From the NCBI GenBank assembly GCA_018223385.1, contig JAGTTR010000020.1:25721-89720 (forward strand): DNA of 64,000 bases. The letters run 5' to 3'. This stretch comes from Oscillospiraceae bacterium Marseille-Q3528 (GTDB taxonomy: Bacteria > Bacillota > Clostridia > Lachnospirales > Lachnospiraceae). Position numbers and translations under genes: made by a program. Below the pieces are notes generated by a model, which saw only the letters and a program-made list of their open reading frames with translations, did no database searches and had not been told where the DNA came from. Position 1 is the stretch's first letter; the number at the start of each line of letters is the position of its first letter. Of the stretch, positions 1 through 9,490 are shown one piece after another.

Positions 1-1
1 G

Positions 2-901
2 GAAGATCATGTGGAGGTGCCGGGGGTGAAGATTGAGGAGCGCTACCGGCAGGAGACGGATATCCGGATCACCCGGGTGGTCATTGAAACGGAAAATGGT
101 TCCAAAATCATGGGAAAACCGAGGGGCGTCTATGTGACGCTGGAAGCACCGGGCATGTCGGTGCCGGATGAGGGCTATCACCGGGAAATTTCCGAGGAGC
201 TGGCCCGCCAGCTAAAGCAGCTTCTGGATGACGGGCAGGAGCAGCTGTCGGTGCTGGTGGTGGGGCTTGGCAACCGGGAGGTGACGCCGGACGCGCTGGG
301 CCCGGAGGTGGCGGGAAACCTGTGCATTACCAGGCATATCATCAACGAGTACGGGGAGGCTGCCTTTGACGGAGAGCAGGTGAACCGGATCAGCGCCATC
401 GTGCCGGGGGTCATGGCCCAGACTGGCATGGAGACGCTGGAGATCATCCGGGGCATTGTGGAGCAGACCCATCCCACGGCTCTTGTGGTGGTGGATGCCC
501 TGGCGGCCCGGAATACGAAGCGGCTGAACCGGACGATCCAGATTTCGGATGCGGGCATCCATCCGGGTTCCGGGGTAGGCAACCACCGGCAGGCACTGAC
601 GAAGGAAACGCTGGGTGTGCCGGTCATCGCCATTGGCGTGCCCACGGTGGTGGATGCAGCCACCATTGCGGCTGATACGATGGAAACGCTGGTGGAGGCC
701 ATGAGCCAGGCGGAAAGCCTGAAAAATCTGGGTTATACGTTAAGTCAGCTGGATTCTGCGGAAAAATATCAGCTGATCCGGGAACTGATCTCGCCCCAGC
801 TTAACGGCATGTTTGTGACGCCAAAGGATATCGACGAGACGGTCAAACGGATCAGTTTTACCATTTCCGAGGGCATCAACCTGGCGCTGAAAGCAGGATG
901 A
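2..901 (+). CDS. gpr: Germination protease GPR (5' end outside window)
   Basis: GPR is the aspartic-type protease that degrades small acid-soluble spore proteins when a spore germinates. The reading frame is already open at base 2 and reads EDHVEVPGVKIEE, the stretch that follows the pro-sequence in GPR proteins. The true start, and the TDLA-type N-terminus, therefore lie upstream of the window, and the GTG at 11 is an internal codon. Family blocks visible are the ITRVVIETENGS segment, VVGLGNREVTPDALGP, VPGVMAQTGMETLEII, VVVDALAAR and IQISDAGIHPGSGVGN. Downstream spoIIP and lepA give the usual clostridial order. The gene is probably made late in sporulation in the forespore, which is known for the family and not visible here. 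Confidence 0.95.
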   Translation, partial: EDHVEVPGVKIEERYRQETDIRITRVVIETENGSKIMGKPRGVYVTLEAPGMSVPDEGYHREISEELARQLKQLLDDGQEQLSVLVVGLGNREVTPDALGPEVAGNLCITRHIINEYGEAAFDGEQVNRISAIVPGVMAQTGMETLEIIRGIVEQTHPTALVVVDALAARNTKRLNRTIQISDAGIHPGSGVGNHRQALTKETLGVPVIAIGVPTVVDAATIAADTMETLVEAMSQAESLKNLGYTLSQLDSAEKYQLIRELISPQLNGMFVTPKDIDETVKRISFTISEGINLALKAG

Positions 902-1036
902 GATCATAAAATCTGATGCAGTAGTTTGTCAGGAAGCATCGGCAGAAAAAAGAATAAAAATAGAACAGGCATCATATATATACAACACCCGGGAGCAGGG
1001 AAAAGCTGTGCCCGGACATAAAGGTGGTGCCTGTGG

Positions 1037-2485
1037 ATGAGACCCGGTTTTTATAAGGGATTGCATAGAGTGCTGCGGCTGGCCTGCGGGGCGGCCGGGG
1101 TTTATCTGGTATTGAAAAGTTATGCGGTGCTGGGAAAAGGGGAAAATGCCAGCCATGTGAATGCGTTTTTGCAGCAGTTAGAATATGAGGCCCAGACGGC
1201 GGCGGTGCGGCAGGTGCTGCCGGGACTTTTATACCCGGCACAAGCCGGAAAAACCAGTGAGAGCCTGACGGAGGGCATTGTGCGGGAGGCGTTCCGGCTT
1301 ATGCCCCTGTACCGGTATGCGGAGCAGGCGCTACTGTATGAGGACGGACAGGAGGAAGAATTTTCGCTGGCCGGGGAGGAAGCGCTGGGGACAAATGGAA
1401 GTCCGCCATCACATAACAGCCAGTCAGGTGCAGATGGTAACGGCCAATCCGACCAGGTGACAGACAACATAGAGAGTGAAGGACAGATCATGAACAGAAG
1501 CAGTGAAGAGTCTGACAATCTGGAAACAAATGGAAGTGATGACGCAATGAATGGACAGTCAACCAACAGTGACGGAACAAGAAGCGCCGGTACAGGAGAA
1601 AACGGGCAGCTGCCCCAGACCCGGGTGGAGCTGGCGGACAGTGGCCTGCCTTCCACAGATGCCGGAACAGACGGGGAAGCGGCGGTGGAGACTTCCGTGC
1701 AGCCTGCGCCCGGCGGCATCGTGTACAGCGCCGCACAGCTGGCGGATTTTGATTTTCTGCTGGATCATTTTTATACGGTGGATGCTTCCACCGCCATCAG
1801 CGGTGCCCTGCTGGACGGTGAGGATCTGCTTTCCAGGGATATGACGGTGGATCATTCCGTGGATGGCCCGGAGATTCTGATCTATCATTCCCATTCCCAG
1901 GAGGGCTTTGTGGATTCTGAGGAGGGCAATCTGGACACGACCATTGTGGGAGTGGGGGATTATCTGACGGAGCTTCTGGAAAAAAGGTACGGCTACCGGG
2001 TGCTGCACAACCGGGAGGTGTTCGATCTGGTGGACGGGGAGGAAGACCGGAACCGGGCATTTACGCTGTCGGGCAACCGGGTGAAAGAGCTGATGGAACA
2101 ATATCCTTCCATTCAGGTCATTCTGGATCTGCACCGGGACGGTTTAAACGAGGGCACCCATCTGGTGACGGACATCAATGGAAAGCCCACGGCCCGGTTC
2201 ATGTTTTTCAATGGATTGTCCTACTCCCGGAAAAATGGGGAGATTTCCTATCTGCCCAATCCCTATATTGCGGATAATCTGGCACTGACCTTACAGCTGC
2301 AATTAAAGGCTCAGGAATATTACCCGGGGGTGACGCGGAAGATTTATCTGAAAACGTACCGCTACAACCTGCACCTGTGCCCGAAGGCCATGCTGGTGGA
2401 GTGCGGCGCCCAGACGAACACGCTGGAGGAGGAGAAAAATGCCTGTGAGCCGCTGGCGTCGATTTTACATATGGTATTGCAATAG
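1037..2485 (+). CDS. spoIIP: Stage II sporulation protein P (SpoIIP)
   Basis: SpoIIP is a peptidoglycan amidase/endopeptidase that works with SpoIID and SpoIIM in septal wall thinning and engulfment. The 482-residue protein has an N-terminal membrane anchor (about residues 8-30) and an extracytoplasmic helical part. A polar, Ser/Asn/Gly/Asp-rich linker (about 115-225) follows, and then the catalytic domain (about 255-480). Catalytic-domain signatures are YHSHSQE near residue 283, DLHRDG near 365 and the C-terminal VECGAQTN. The linker is long for the family. The start follows AAGGTGG at 1021. An AT-rich stretch with CATATATAT at about 970 could be part of a sporulation-sigma promoter, but this is weak. 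Confidence 0.95.
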   Translation: MRPGFYKGLHRVLRLACGAAGVYLVLKSYAVLGKGENASHVNAFLQQLEYEAQTAAVRQVLPGLLYPAQAGKTSESLTEGIVREAFRLMPLYRYAEQALLYEDGQEEEFSLAGEEALGTNGSPPSHNSQSGADGNGQSDQVTDNIESEGQIMNRSSEESDNLETNGSDDAMNGQSTNSDGTRSAGTGENGQLPQTRVELADSGLPSTDAGTDGEAAVETSVQPAPGGIVYSAAQLADFDFLLDHFYTVDASTAISGALLDGEDLLSRDMTVDHSVDGPEILIYHSHSQEGFVDSEEGNLDTTIVGVGDYLTELLEKRYGYRVLHNREVFDLVDGEEDRNRAFTLSGNRVKELMEQYPSIQVILDLHRDGLNEGTHLVTDINGKPTARFMFFNGLSYSRKNGEISYLPNPYIADNLALTLQLQLKAQEYYPGVTRKIYLKTYRYNLHLCPKAMLVECGAQTNTLEEEKNACEPLASILHMVLQ

Positions 2486-2513
2486 TATGAAAATCATCCT
2501 TGAAGCGAGTTGG

Positions 2514-2634
2514 CTCCTTTGTTATATTTGAAGTAAGAGCCGGATATCGAATGGCATGGTGCGCCCTGCTTTTTGAGCAGCTACGGGGACGTGAAGATTT
2601 TGGGGGGCGGAAATAGATATCCGGGACAAAGGAG
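2514..2634 (+). promoter_or_regulatory. Nested stem that would bury the hydrolase ribosome site
   Basis: CTCCTTTGT (2514-2522) is the exact reverse complement of ACAAAGGAG (2626-2634), which contains the ribosome site of the next gene. Nested just inside it, CCGGATATC (2540-2548) is the exact reverse complement of GATATCCGG (2616-2624). A further hairpin CTGCT-TTTTG-AGCAG occupies 2566-2580. If transcribed, this closes an apparent 120-nt folded leader holding the Shine-Dalgarno in a stem. I could not match it to a known riboswitch class. Confidence 0.5.
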
Positions 2635-2643
2635 GAAAACGGT

Positions 2644-3348
2644 ATGGGGTCTATTTTATACTATGAAGAAAGCGGATCGGGATTTCCACTGATTCTGCTG
2701 CACGGCAACGGGGAGAGCTGTGAATATTTCGTGCATCAGGTGGCACATTATGAGAAATTTTTTCATGTGATTGCCCTGGATACACGGGGACAGGGAAAAT
2801 CACCCCGGGGAATGACGGAATATACCATCAACCAGTTTGCGGAGGATGTGCACGAGTTTATGGAAGAGCATCAGATTGCAAAAGCGCATGTGCTGGGATT
2901 TTCTGACGGCGGCAACATTGCGGTGACCTTTGCGCTGAAATATCCGCAGATGGTGGAAAAGCTGATCCTGGACGGGGCGAACATTTTCCCAGAGGGCGTG
3001 GAGCAGGATTTCCTGGATCGGGTGGAATTTGCCTATGCCAGAGAGTGTCGGAAAGCGAAGGAAGGGCCGGACGAGGAGAGCCGGGCGAGGGCAAAAGCTT
3101 ATGCGGAGCGGCTGCGGCTCATGATCCGGGAGCCACAGATCCAGCCGGAGGAGCTTGCCGTGCTCACCATGCCGGTGCTGGTCATTGCCGGAACCGAGGA
3201 CATCATTCTGGAGGATCACACGAAGCTCATCGCGGACAGCCTGCCGGATGGGAAGCTGGTGTGGATCAAGGGGGATCATTTCATCGCCCGGGACAACCCG
3301 GATGATTTCAATGCGGCGGTAGACGAATTTTTAGGTATAAAAAAATGA
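2644..3348 (+). CDS. Alpha/beta hydrolase
   Basis: This 234-residue cytoplasmic serine hydrolase has an alpha/beta-hydrolase fold. It carries the oxyanion-loop motif LLHGNGE, the nucleophile elbow GFSDGG (Ser near residue 87), an acid in AGTEDIIL (Asp near 184) and the catalytic His in KGDHF (near 211). There is no signal peptide. The substrate cannot be told from sequence; relatives are annotated as esterases or MhpC-like C-C hydrolases. It starts 5 nt after AAGGAGGAAA. Its stop overlaps the start of a small membrane protein (ATGA), so the two are probably translationally coupled. The upstream leader can fold over its ribosome site. Confidence 0.85.
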   Translation: MGSILYYEESGSGFPLILLHGNGESCEYFVHQVAHYEKFFHVIALDTRGQGKSPRGMTEYTINQFAEDVHEFMEEHQIAKAHVLGFSDGGNIAVTFALKYPQMVEKLILDGANIFPEGVEQDFLDRVEFAYARECRKAKEGPDEESRARAKAYAERLRLMIREPQIQPEELAVLTMPVLVIAGTEDIILEDHTKLIADSLPDGKLVWIKGDHFIARDNPDDFNAAVDEFLGIKK

Positions 3349-3500
3349 TGCTCTATCTGTTGTTTTTACTATGCGTCATCCTTTATTTTGGAAAAATGAT
3401 GTATAGAAATTATCAAAAAGAAGTCACCACGGCAAAGCGGTGTATATGCATAGGCACAGGCGTTGTTGCAGTTGCTTTCTTTTTGGTCAGTGAACTGTAA
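3345..3500 (+). CDS. Small two-helix membrane protein, 51 residues
   Basis: The start codon overlaps the hydrolase stop (ATGA at 3345). The 51-residue product begins [19 protein letters not shown], a clear hydrophobic helix. A basic polar loop (about residues 20-33) follows, then a second hydrophobic helix ([13 protein letters not shown]) ending in SEL. Overlap with the hydrolase suggests coupling. It has no recognisable family. The end of the gene, GTGAACTGTAAC, resembles the right end of the dispersed palindromic elements in this window, which may be chance. It could be spurious, but start coupling and the two clean helices favour a real gene. Confidence 0.5.
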   Translation: MMLYLLFLLCVILYFGKMMYRNYQKEVTTAKRCICIGTGVVAVAFFLVSEL

Positions 3501-3511
3501 CGGACAGATGC

Positions 3512-3541
3512 TGGACATTCCGTGGACAATTATGCTATACT
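3512..3541 (+). promoter_or_regulatory. Possible promoter for lepA
   Basis: TGGACA (3512-3517), an 18-bp spacer and TATACT (3536-3541) resemble a vegetative sigma-A promoter, about 60 bp before the lepA start. Confidence 0.45.
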
Positions 3542-3601
3542 TTAACGTGCATTATCATGCATGGCGGCGGGAGCCGCAGCATAGTTCAGGAGGAATGTGA
3601 A

Positions 3602-5416
3602 ATGGCAGAGTACGATCAGAGCAAAATTCGTAATTTCTGTATCATCGCCCATATTGACCACGGCAAATCCACGCTGGCAGACCGGATCATTGAGATGACG
3701 GGAACACTTACCAGCCGGGAGATGCAGGCACAGGTGCTGGACAATATGGAACTGGAGCGGGAGCGGGGAATTACCATTAAAGCGCAGACCGTGCGTAACA
3801 TATATAAAGCAAAAGACGGGGAGGAGTACGTGTTCAACCTCATCGATACGCCCGGGCATGTGGACTTCAACTACGAGGTGTCCAGAAGCCTGGCAGCCTG
3901 TGACGGCGCGGTGCTGGTGGTGGATGCGGCCCAGGGCATTGAGGCCCAGACGCTGGCCAATGTGTATCTGGCGCTGGATCACGATCTGGACATCATTCCG
4001 GTGATCAACAAGATCGACCTTCCCAGTGCAGAGCCTCAGCGGGTCATTGACGAGATCGAGGACGTGATCGGACTGGAAGCCCAGGATGCACCGCTGATTT
4101 CCGCGAAAAACGGCATCAACATCGAGGCGGTGCTGGAAGCCATTGTGGAAAAGATCCCCGCGCCCACCGGAGACCCGGACGCGCCGCTGCAGGCGCTGAT
4201 CTTCGACTCCCTGTATGATTCCTACAAGGGCGTCATCATTTTCTGCCGGATCAAAGAAGGCCGTGTGCGAAAAGGTACCCGGATCCGGATGATGGCCACC
4301 GGCGCGGTGGAGGAAGTGGTGGAAGTCGGCTATTTTGGTGCGGGACAGTTTATCCCCTGCGAGGAGCTGGCGGCAGGCATGGTTGGTTACATCACTGCCA
4401 GCCTGAAAAATGTAAAACAGACCCGGGTGGGTGATACGGTGACGGATGAGGACCGGCCCTGTGCAGAACCGCTGCCGGGCTACAAGAAGGTACAGCCCAT
4501 GGTGTACTGCGGCCTGTATCCGGCGGACGGCGCCAAGTACCCGGATCTGCGGGATGCGCTGGAGAAGCTGCAGCTCAACGATGCTTCTTTGCAGTTCGAG
4601 CCGGAGACATCCATTGCGCTGGGCTTTGGTTTCCGCTGCGGTTTTCTGGGGCTTTTGCACCTGGAAATCATCCAGGAGCGGCTGGAGCGGGAGTACAATC
4701 TGGATCTGGTGACGACGGCGCCGGGCGTTGTGTACCGGGTATACAAGACCAACGGCGATATGATCGAGCTGACGAATCCGTCCAACCTGCCGGATCCGTC
4801 GGAGATCGACCACATGGAGGAGCCCATGGTGGATGCGGAGATCATGGTGACCAAGGAATTCATCGGTTCCATCATGGATCTTTGCCAGGAGCGCCGCGGC
4901 ACTTATGTGAGCATGGAATATATGGAAGAAAACCGTGCACTGTTAAAATACGAGCTGCCGCTGAACGAGATCATCTATGATTTCTTTGATGCGCTGAAAT
5001 CCCGTTCCCGGGGCTATGCATCCTTCGACTATGAGATCAAGGGCTACAAGACGTCCCAGCTGGTGAAGCTGGACATCCTCATCAACAAGGAAGAGGTGGA
5101 TGCCCTGTCTTTCATCGTGTTTGAGGGTACGGCCTACGAGCGGGCGAGAAAAATGTGCGAGAAGCTGAAGGAGGAGATTCCCCGTCAGCTGTTTGAAATT
5201 CCGATCCAGGCAGCCGTGGGCAGCAAGATCATTGCCCGTGAAACAGTAAAAGCCATGCGCAAAGATGTGCTGGCCAAGTGCTATGGCGGTGATATCAGCC
5301 GTAAGAGAAAGCTTCTGGAAAAACAGAAGGAAGGCAAGAAGCGGATGCGCCAGGTGGGCAATGTGGAGATCCCGCAGAAGGCGTTTATGGCAGTGCTGAA
5401 GCTGGATGACGAGTAA
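3602..5416 (+). CDS. lepA: Elongation factor 4 (LepA) GTPase
   Basis: LepA/EF4 is a ribosome-associated translational GTPase that affects elongation and initiation under stress. The start at 3602 follows AGGAGGAATGTGAA and gives 604 residues, the normal length; the upstream ATG in the same frame has no ribosome site. G-domain motifs are AHIDHGKST near the N-terminus, DTPGHVDF and NKIDLP. The C-terminal LepA-specific domain includes [20 protein letters not shown] and the lysine/arginine-rich [19 protein letters not shown] segment. The order with gpr, spoIIP and hemW is the usual one in Clostridia. Typical in every respect. Confidence 0.97.
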   Translation: MAEYDQSKIRNFCIIAHIDHGKSTLADRIIEMTGTLTSREMQAQVLDNMELERERGITIKAQTVRNIYKAKDGEEYVFNLIDTPGHVDFNYEVSRSLAACDGAVLVVDAAQGIEAQTLANVYLALDHDLDIIPVINKIDLPSAEPQRVIDEIEDVIGLEAQDAPLISAKNGINIEAVLEAIVEKIPAPTGDPDAPLQALIFDSLYDSYKGVIIFCRIKEGRVRKGTRIRMMATGAVEEVVEVGYFGAGQFIPCEELAAGMVGYITASLKNVKQTRVGDTVTDEDRPCAEPLPGYKKVQPMVYCGLYPADGAKYPDLRDALEKLQLNDASLQFEPETSIALGFGFRCGFLGLLHLEIIQERLEREYNLDLVTTAPGVVYRVYKTNGDMIELTNPSNLPDPSEIDHMEEPMVDAEIMVTKEFIGSIMDLCQERRGTYVSMEYMEENRALLKYELPLNEIIYDFFDALKSRSRGYASFDYEIKGYKTSQLVKLDILINKEEVDALSFIVFEGTAYERARKMCEKLKEEIPRQLFEIPIQAAVGSKIIARETVKAMRKDVLAKCYGGDISRKRKLLEKQKEGKKRMRQVGNVEIPQKAFMAVLKLDDE

Positions 5417-5422
5417 ATAGAA

Positions 5423-5454
5423 GAATTGTGAGAGTGCGAAGCACGGAACAATTC
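5423..5454. repeat. Short palindromic hairpin after lepA
   Basis: GAATTGT (5423-5429) pairs perfectly with ACAATTC (5448-5454), enclosing the inner hairpin GTGC-GAA-GCAC (5434-5444). There is no T-run, so it is not a standard terminator. The inner hairpin resembles GTGCGGAAGCAC in the palindromic element at 50.2 kb, so it may be a miniature relative. Confidence 0.4.
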
Positions 5455-5506
5455 GGTGGCATTATAAATAATGAATGATAGAGAAAATCAGAGAGAAGGA
5501 AGCAAT

Positions 5507-6586
5507 ATGCAGCAGGAGAGAATCAACAGAGTTTGCGAGGAAATGAAAAAGGACGGGATCAGTCAGCTGCTTGTGACAGATCCGATGGCTATTTTTTATC
5601 TGACAGATAAGTGGCTGGTGCCGGGAGAGCGGATGTACGGCCTGTACCTCAATGTGGAGGGCGGCCGCTGCCTGATCATCAATGAGCTGTTCCCGGTGCA
5701 CGAGGATCTGGGCATGGATATCCTCTGCTATAAAGATACGGATGATTCCATGGCACTGCTGGCGAAGCGTCTGCTGCCCGGTACCCTGGGCGTGGACAAG
5801 AATATGGCTGCCCATTTTCTGCTGGAGCTGATGGCTCAGTGGAAGGGCCAGGTGGTCAACGGTTCTCTCATTGTTGACCGGGTGCGCCGGTGCAAGGATG
5901 CGGAGGAAATCCGCCGGATGCGCCAGGTGTCTCTCATCAACGATGCGGTGATGGAAGACCTGTGGGGCCATGTGGACGAGCATACCTCCGAGGCAGAACT
6001 GGCAAAAATCTGTGAGCAGCTGCAGATCGCCCACGGCTGCGAGACGGTTTCCTTTGAGGCCATCACGGCATTTGGCGCCAACTGCGCGGATCCTCACCAC
6101 GCCAATGACGGCACACTGGGAAAGCCGGGAGACAGCGTGGTGCTGGACATTGGCGGCCGGAAGGATTCCTACTGCTCCGACATGACCCGTACCGTTTTCC
6201 TGGGGGAGGCAAGCCCCAAGGCCAGAGAAGTGTATGAGATTGTAAAGGAGGCCAATCTGCGGGGCATCCAGGCGGCAAAGCCGGGGGCCAGATTCTGTGA
6301 TGTGGATGCGGCAGCCAGAGATTATATCACCTCCAAGGGCTATGGCCCATATTTCACCCACCGGACCGGCCACTGCATCGGGCTGGACTGCCACGAGGCC
6401 GGGGACGTATCCGGGGCCAACGAGGAAGTGTTAAAGCCGGGCATGTGCTTTTCTGTGGAGCCGGGCATCTATCTGCCGGGTGAGTTCGGCGTGCGCATTG
6501 AGGATCTGGTGCTCATCACCGAGGATGGCTGCGAGGTGTTAAACCATCTGAGCAAGGATCTGAAAATCATTCCGTTGAAAAGATAA
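5507..6586 (+). CDS. Xaa-Pro aminopeptidase-type M24 peptidase
   Basis: This cytoplasmic metallopeptidase of family M24 should remove N-terminal residues that precede proline. The start at 5507 follows AGAAGGAAGCAAT and gives 359 residues; an earlier ATG at 5471 lacks a ribosome site. The first 130 residues form the creatinase-type N-domain. The C-terminal pita-bread domain shows metal ligands in [16 protein letters not shown] (two Asp), HRTGHCIG (His), SVEPGIYLP (Glu) and GVRIEDLV (Glu). The five-ligand set is complete, so it should be active. It lies between lepA and hemW, an insertion relative to the common clostridial order. Confidence 0.9.
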   Translation: MQQERINRVCEEMKKDGISQLLVTDPMAIFYLTDKWLVPGERMYGLYLNVEGGRCLIINELFPVHEDLGMDILCYKDTDDSMALLAKRLLPGTLGVDKNMAAHFLLELMAQWKGQVVNGSLIVDRVRRCKDAEEIRRMRQVSLINDAVMEDLWGHVDEHTSEAELAKICEQLQIAHGCETVSFEAITAFGANCADPHHANDGTLGKPGDSVVLDIGGRKDSYCSDMTRTVFLGEASPKAREVYEIVKEANLRGIQAAKPGARFCDVDAAARDYITSKGYGPYFTHRTGHCIGLDCHEAGDVSGANEEVLKPGMCFSVEPGIYLPGEFGVRIEDLVLITEDGCEVLNHLSKDLKIIPLKR

Positions 6587-6629
6587 GGATGCATGGTACA
6601 GTCCTGAAAAGTGGAAGAAGGAATACGTG

Positions 6630-7841
6630 ATGGAATCTGGGAAAAAGATGCAGGAAAACAGAAAACCGGGAGAAGCAGGCGAAACGAAAGCCGAGCTTGG
6701 CATCTACATCCACATTCCATTTTGTGTCAGAAAATGTGCCTACTGCGATTTTCTGTCGACTCCTGCATCGGAAGCAGTGTGGGAGCAGTATGTCCAGGCG
6801 CTGCTTTCGGAGATCGAAAGCAAAAATGCCGGGAAAAAAGACCGGATCGTGACGAGTATCTTTTTTGGCGGCGGCACCCCTTCCCTGCTGGATGTTACCC
6901 AGACAGAACGGATCCTTTCTGCCCTGCGGCGGGAATTTGTCCTGTCGCCGGAGGCGGAGATCACCACAGAGGCCAATCCGGGCACGCTGGATCTGGAAAA
7001 ACTCGCCGCCTATCGCCGGATGGGCTTCAACCGTTTAAGCATCGGGGCTCAGAGCTTTGACGATGAGCTTCTGCGTACCCTGGGCCGGATCCACACAGCG
7101 GCGGATTTCCGGGCATGTTATGCCTGGGCCAGACAGGCCGGATTTAAGAATATTAATATAGATCTGATGGCAGCCCTGCCGGGACAGACCCGGGAGGGCT
7201 TTTGTGCTGCGCTGAAAGAAGCGGTGGCGCTGGCCCCGGAGCATCTGTCGGTGTACAGCCTGATTGTGGAGGAAGGGACGCCTTTTTACGACCGGTATGA
7301 GGACGATGTACTGCTGCGGGAGCAGGGAAAGTTGCCGGTGTATCTGCCGGACGAGGAAGCTGAGCGGGGCATGTACGCGGATGCGGAAGCGCTGCTTGGG
7401 GCTGCCGGGTATGGGCACTATGAGATTTCCAACTATGCGAAGCCGGGCTTTGTGTGCCGCCACAACGACAACTGCTGGCTGAGGAAGGAGTATGTGGGCT
7501 TTGGCATCGGCGCAGCCTCCCTTTATGAGGAATGTCGGTTCACCAATCACCGAAATCTGGAACGGTATGTGCAGGGAGATTTCACACCGGAGAGCCGGGA
7601 AGTGTTGTCCCTGCGGGAGCAGATGGAGGAAACCATGTTTCTGGGGCTGCGGCGGACAACTGGCGTGTCGGCGGCAGATTTTGCCCGGACGTTCGGTGTG
7701 GATATGCGGGAAATCTATGGACGGCAGCTGGAAAAGTACGAGGCAGAAGGGCTGCTGATGATCCGCGACGGGCAGGTTTTTCTTACGGAGCGGGGCCGGG
7801 ATCTGGCCAATTACGTGATGGAGGGATTCCTGGAAGAATAA
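6630..7841 (+). CDS. hemW: Radical SAM heme chaperone HemW
   Basis: HemW-type proteins (older name: oxygen-independent coproporphyrinogen oxidase-like) bind heme and a 4Fe-4S cluster and are thought to deliver heme to target enzymes. The radical SAM motif CVRKCAYC (CxxxCxxC, Cys near residues 32, 36 and 39) is followed by FFGGGTPSLL (SAM binding). ITTEANPGTL and GFNRLSIGAQSFDD, both family blocks, come next. The C-terminal HemN_C domain contains the SNYAKPG and RHNDNCWL signatures. The ATG at 6630 or the adjacent GTG at 6627 is the start, after AAGAAGGAA. An N-terminal extension of about 25 polar residues precedes the core. Confidence 0.93.
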   Translation: MESGKKMQENRKPGEAGETKAELGIYIHIPFCVRKCAYCDFLSTPASEAVWEQYVQALLSEIESKNAGKKDRIVTSIFFGGGTPSLLDVTQTERILSALRREFVLSPEAEITTEANPGTLDLEKLAAYRRMGFNRLSIGAQSFDDELLRTLGRIHTAADFRACYAWARQAGFKNINIDLMAALPGQTREGFCAALKEAVALAPEHLSVYSLIVEEGTPFYDRYEDDVLLREQGKLPVYLPDEEAERGMYADAEALLGAAGYGHYEISNYAKPGFVCRHNDNCWLRKEYVGFGIGAASLYEECRFTNHRNLERYVQGDFTPESREVLSLREQMEETMFLGLRRTTGVSAADFARTFGVDMREIYGRQLEKYEAEGLLMIRDGQVFLTERGRDLANYVMEGFLEE

Positions 7842-8075
7842 CGATCATAAATGGATCAGGGATGTGCAATGCATGACGATATACAAGATGAAAGATGCGA
7901 TCGGTGGCAGGTAATGCTTTCGGGCTGGCAGTGTTATTGCGATGAATCACAATGACAGAGCTTATAGTAATGGCAGATACAGATTGTGGCATCGAGATAG
8001 GAAATGCTTCGGGATAGGCGAGGGCAAGGAAGTGGCAATGGGGAAAATGTGTAGAACAGGAGTGGGGAGAATACA

Positions 8076-8636
8076 ATGAATTATATAGAAGAAATCCGAA
8101 ATTTTGTTCCGGGCTGTGAACAGGAGGAGAAGGACCGGGCGCTGATGCTGGCGGCCTGGAAAACTTATGGGGATGCGATCCTGGAGCGCTCCTGTGAGCT
8201 GTTTCATCTTACCGCGTCGTCCATGATCTTCAACCGGGAGCGGACGAAGGTGCTCATGGCGTACCACAATATTTTTCAGTCCTGGGCCTGGACCGGCGGA
8301 CATGCCGACGGAGAGCCGGACGGGCTGGTGACTGCGCTGAAAGAGGCAAGGGAAGAGACGGGCATCCAGACCATCCGTCCGTTGCAGAAGGAATTGGCTG
8401 CGGTGGACATCCTGGAGGTGCGGCGGCATATCAAGCGGGGCAAATTTGTCAACGCTCATCTGCATTTCAATCTGACATATCTGTGCGAAGCGGACGAGAC
8501 GGAAGCCCTGCAGGTGTGCGAAGGGGAGAACAGTCAGGTGGGCTGGCTGCCCATAGAGCAGTTAAGGCAGCAGGTGAGTGAGGCCCACATGCTGCCTGTG
8601 TATGAGAAGCTAATCAGGCGCGGACTGACACTTTGA
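8076..8636 (+). CDS. NUDIX hydrolase
   Basis: This 186-residue NUDIX-superfamily pyrophosphohydrolase has a NUDIX box running from WTGGHADGEPDG to LKEAREETGI. Its REUXEE core is KEAREE, with one extra residue in the spacer compared with the strict consensus. The substrate is not predictable; relatives cleave nucleoside diphosphates linked to another group. An N-terminal helical extension of about 45 residues precedes the fold. The gene stands alone, 234 bp after hemW in a gap with no recognisable feature, and ends head-to-head with the stop of the minus-strand deacylase. The ribosome site is GTGGGGAG at about 8063. Confidence 0.88.
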   Translation: MNYIEEIRNFVPGCEQEEKDRALMLAAWKTYGDAILERSCELFHLTASSMIFNRERTKVLMAYHNIFQSWAWTGGHADGEPDGLVTALKEAREETGIQTIRPLQKELAAVDILEVRRHIKRGKFVNAHLHFNLTYLCEADETEALQVCEGENSQVGWLPIEQLRQQVSEAHMLPVYEKLIRRGLTL

Positions 8637-9200
8637 TCATTCAGCCCCTAACTTTACAAAGATCGGCTCATGATGCACAGCCGGGAGAAATTTTTCCAGA
8701 ATATCGTTGGTTTTCATTTTCAGGCTGGATGTGTTGATGCACGGGTGACAGCCGAAATACTCGTCCTTCACCACATCCTCGTCGATGAGCAGCTGCACGC
8801 GATTGTCCGTGTCATTCATAAGCCCCAGGACAGTGACGGAGCCGGGGGTCAGGTCAAGAAACTGCTCCATGTATTCTTCTGAGGCGAAGGAAAGTCTGGC
8901 GGAACCGATCTGGGCGGACAGCTCTTTCGTGCGGAAGGGCTTGCTGCCGGGCATGAGCAGCAGGTAGAACTGGGTCTTTTGCCGGTTGCACAGGAATAGA
9001 TTTTTACAGATCTCCATGCCCAGGAGCGCATCGACGCCCTGGCAGGCTTCGATGGTCATGGCCGCCTCGTGGTCTACCCGGACGAACGGAATGGAAAGCC
9101 TGTCCAGCAGGTCATAGGTGTGGATTTCTTTTGGCAGGCGTCCGGTCTCGTCGGCGGGACGTCCCTCATAAACGGTGGTATCTATGTGTAAGTCACTCAT
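8637..9200 (-). CDS. YbaK/ProX-type prolyl-tRNA deacylase-like protein
   Basis: This 187-residue protein of the YbaK/EbsC/ProX superfamily consists of free-standing tRNA editing domains that hydrolyse mischarged aminoacyl-tRNA (ProXp-ala/PrdX group: Ala-tRNAPro). Family features are the N-terminal YDLLDRLSIPFVRVDHEAAMT block, the LFLCNRQKTQFYLLLMPGSKPF strand region with its conserved lysine, PGSVTVLGLMND and the C-terminal FGCHPCINTSSLKM block. The last block is typical of the PrdX subgroup. The start follows AGGAGGTTTGAACC. It is a single-gene unit. Amino-acid specificity is inferred from subfamily resemblance only. Confidence 0.88.
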   Translation of the reverse strand: MSDLHIDTTVYEGRPADETGRLPKEIHTYDLLDRLSIPFVRVDHEAAMTIEACQGVDALLGMEICKNLFLCNRQKTQFYLLLMPGSKPFRTKELSAQIGSARLSFASEEYMEQFLDLTPGSVTVLGLMNDTDNRVQLLIDEDVVKDEYFGCHPCINTSSLKMKTNDILEKFLPAVHHEPIFVKLGAE

Positions 9201-9490
9201 GGTTCAAACCTCCTGAATTTTTAAATGATATACGAAAAAACTTCCGATGATCTTTTTGTTAAGAATAGCAAACTCCCCCGTTGGATGCAAGAAAATTTTC
9301 AGGCGGCTTAAGAATTCAGTAAGGATTTCTCCTTCTGTTTTGTGTTAGAATTAGAATGAGTACAGATAAAAGGAAAAAATGAAAGATAAGAGATTCCCAT
9401 ACACTGGCCGTATCCTGTGTGATTTGTTGATAGATTGGTTGTGTTATGGGATATTGTGGAATGATATAGTAAGAGAGGCAGGAAAATGAT

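Noticed and set aside
3488..3500. GTGAACTGTAAC as a partial copy of the palindromic family
   Set aside because: Only the right-end word is present, without a left arm or internal hairpins, and it is the end of the small-protein frame; chance is sufficient.
7842..8075. Regulatory RNA between hemW and the NUDIX gene
   Set aside because: No convincing stems, promoter or terminator found in this gap.
9201..9490. Riboswitch or small gene before the VanR-like regulator
   Set aside because: AT-rich promoter region with several possible -10 sequences, but no structure or frame I can support.
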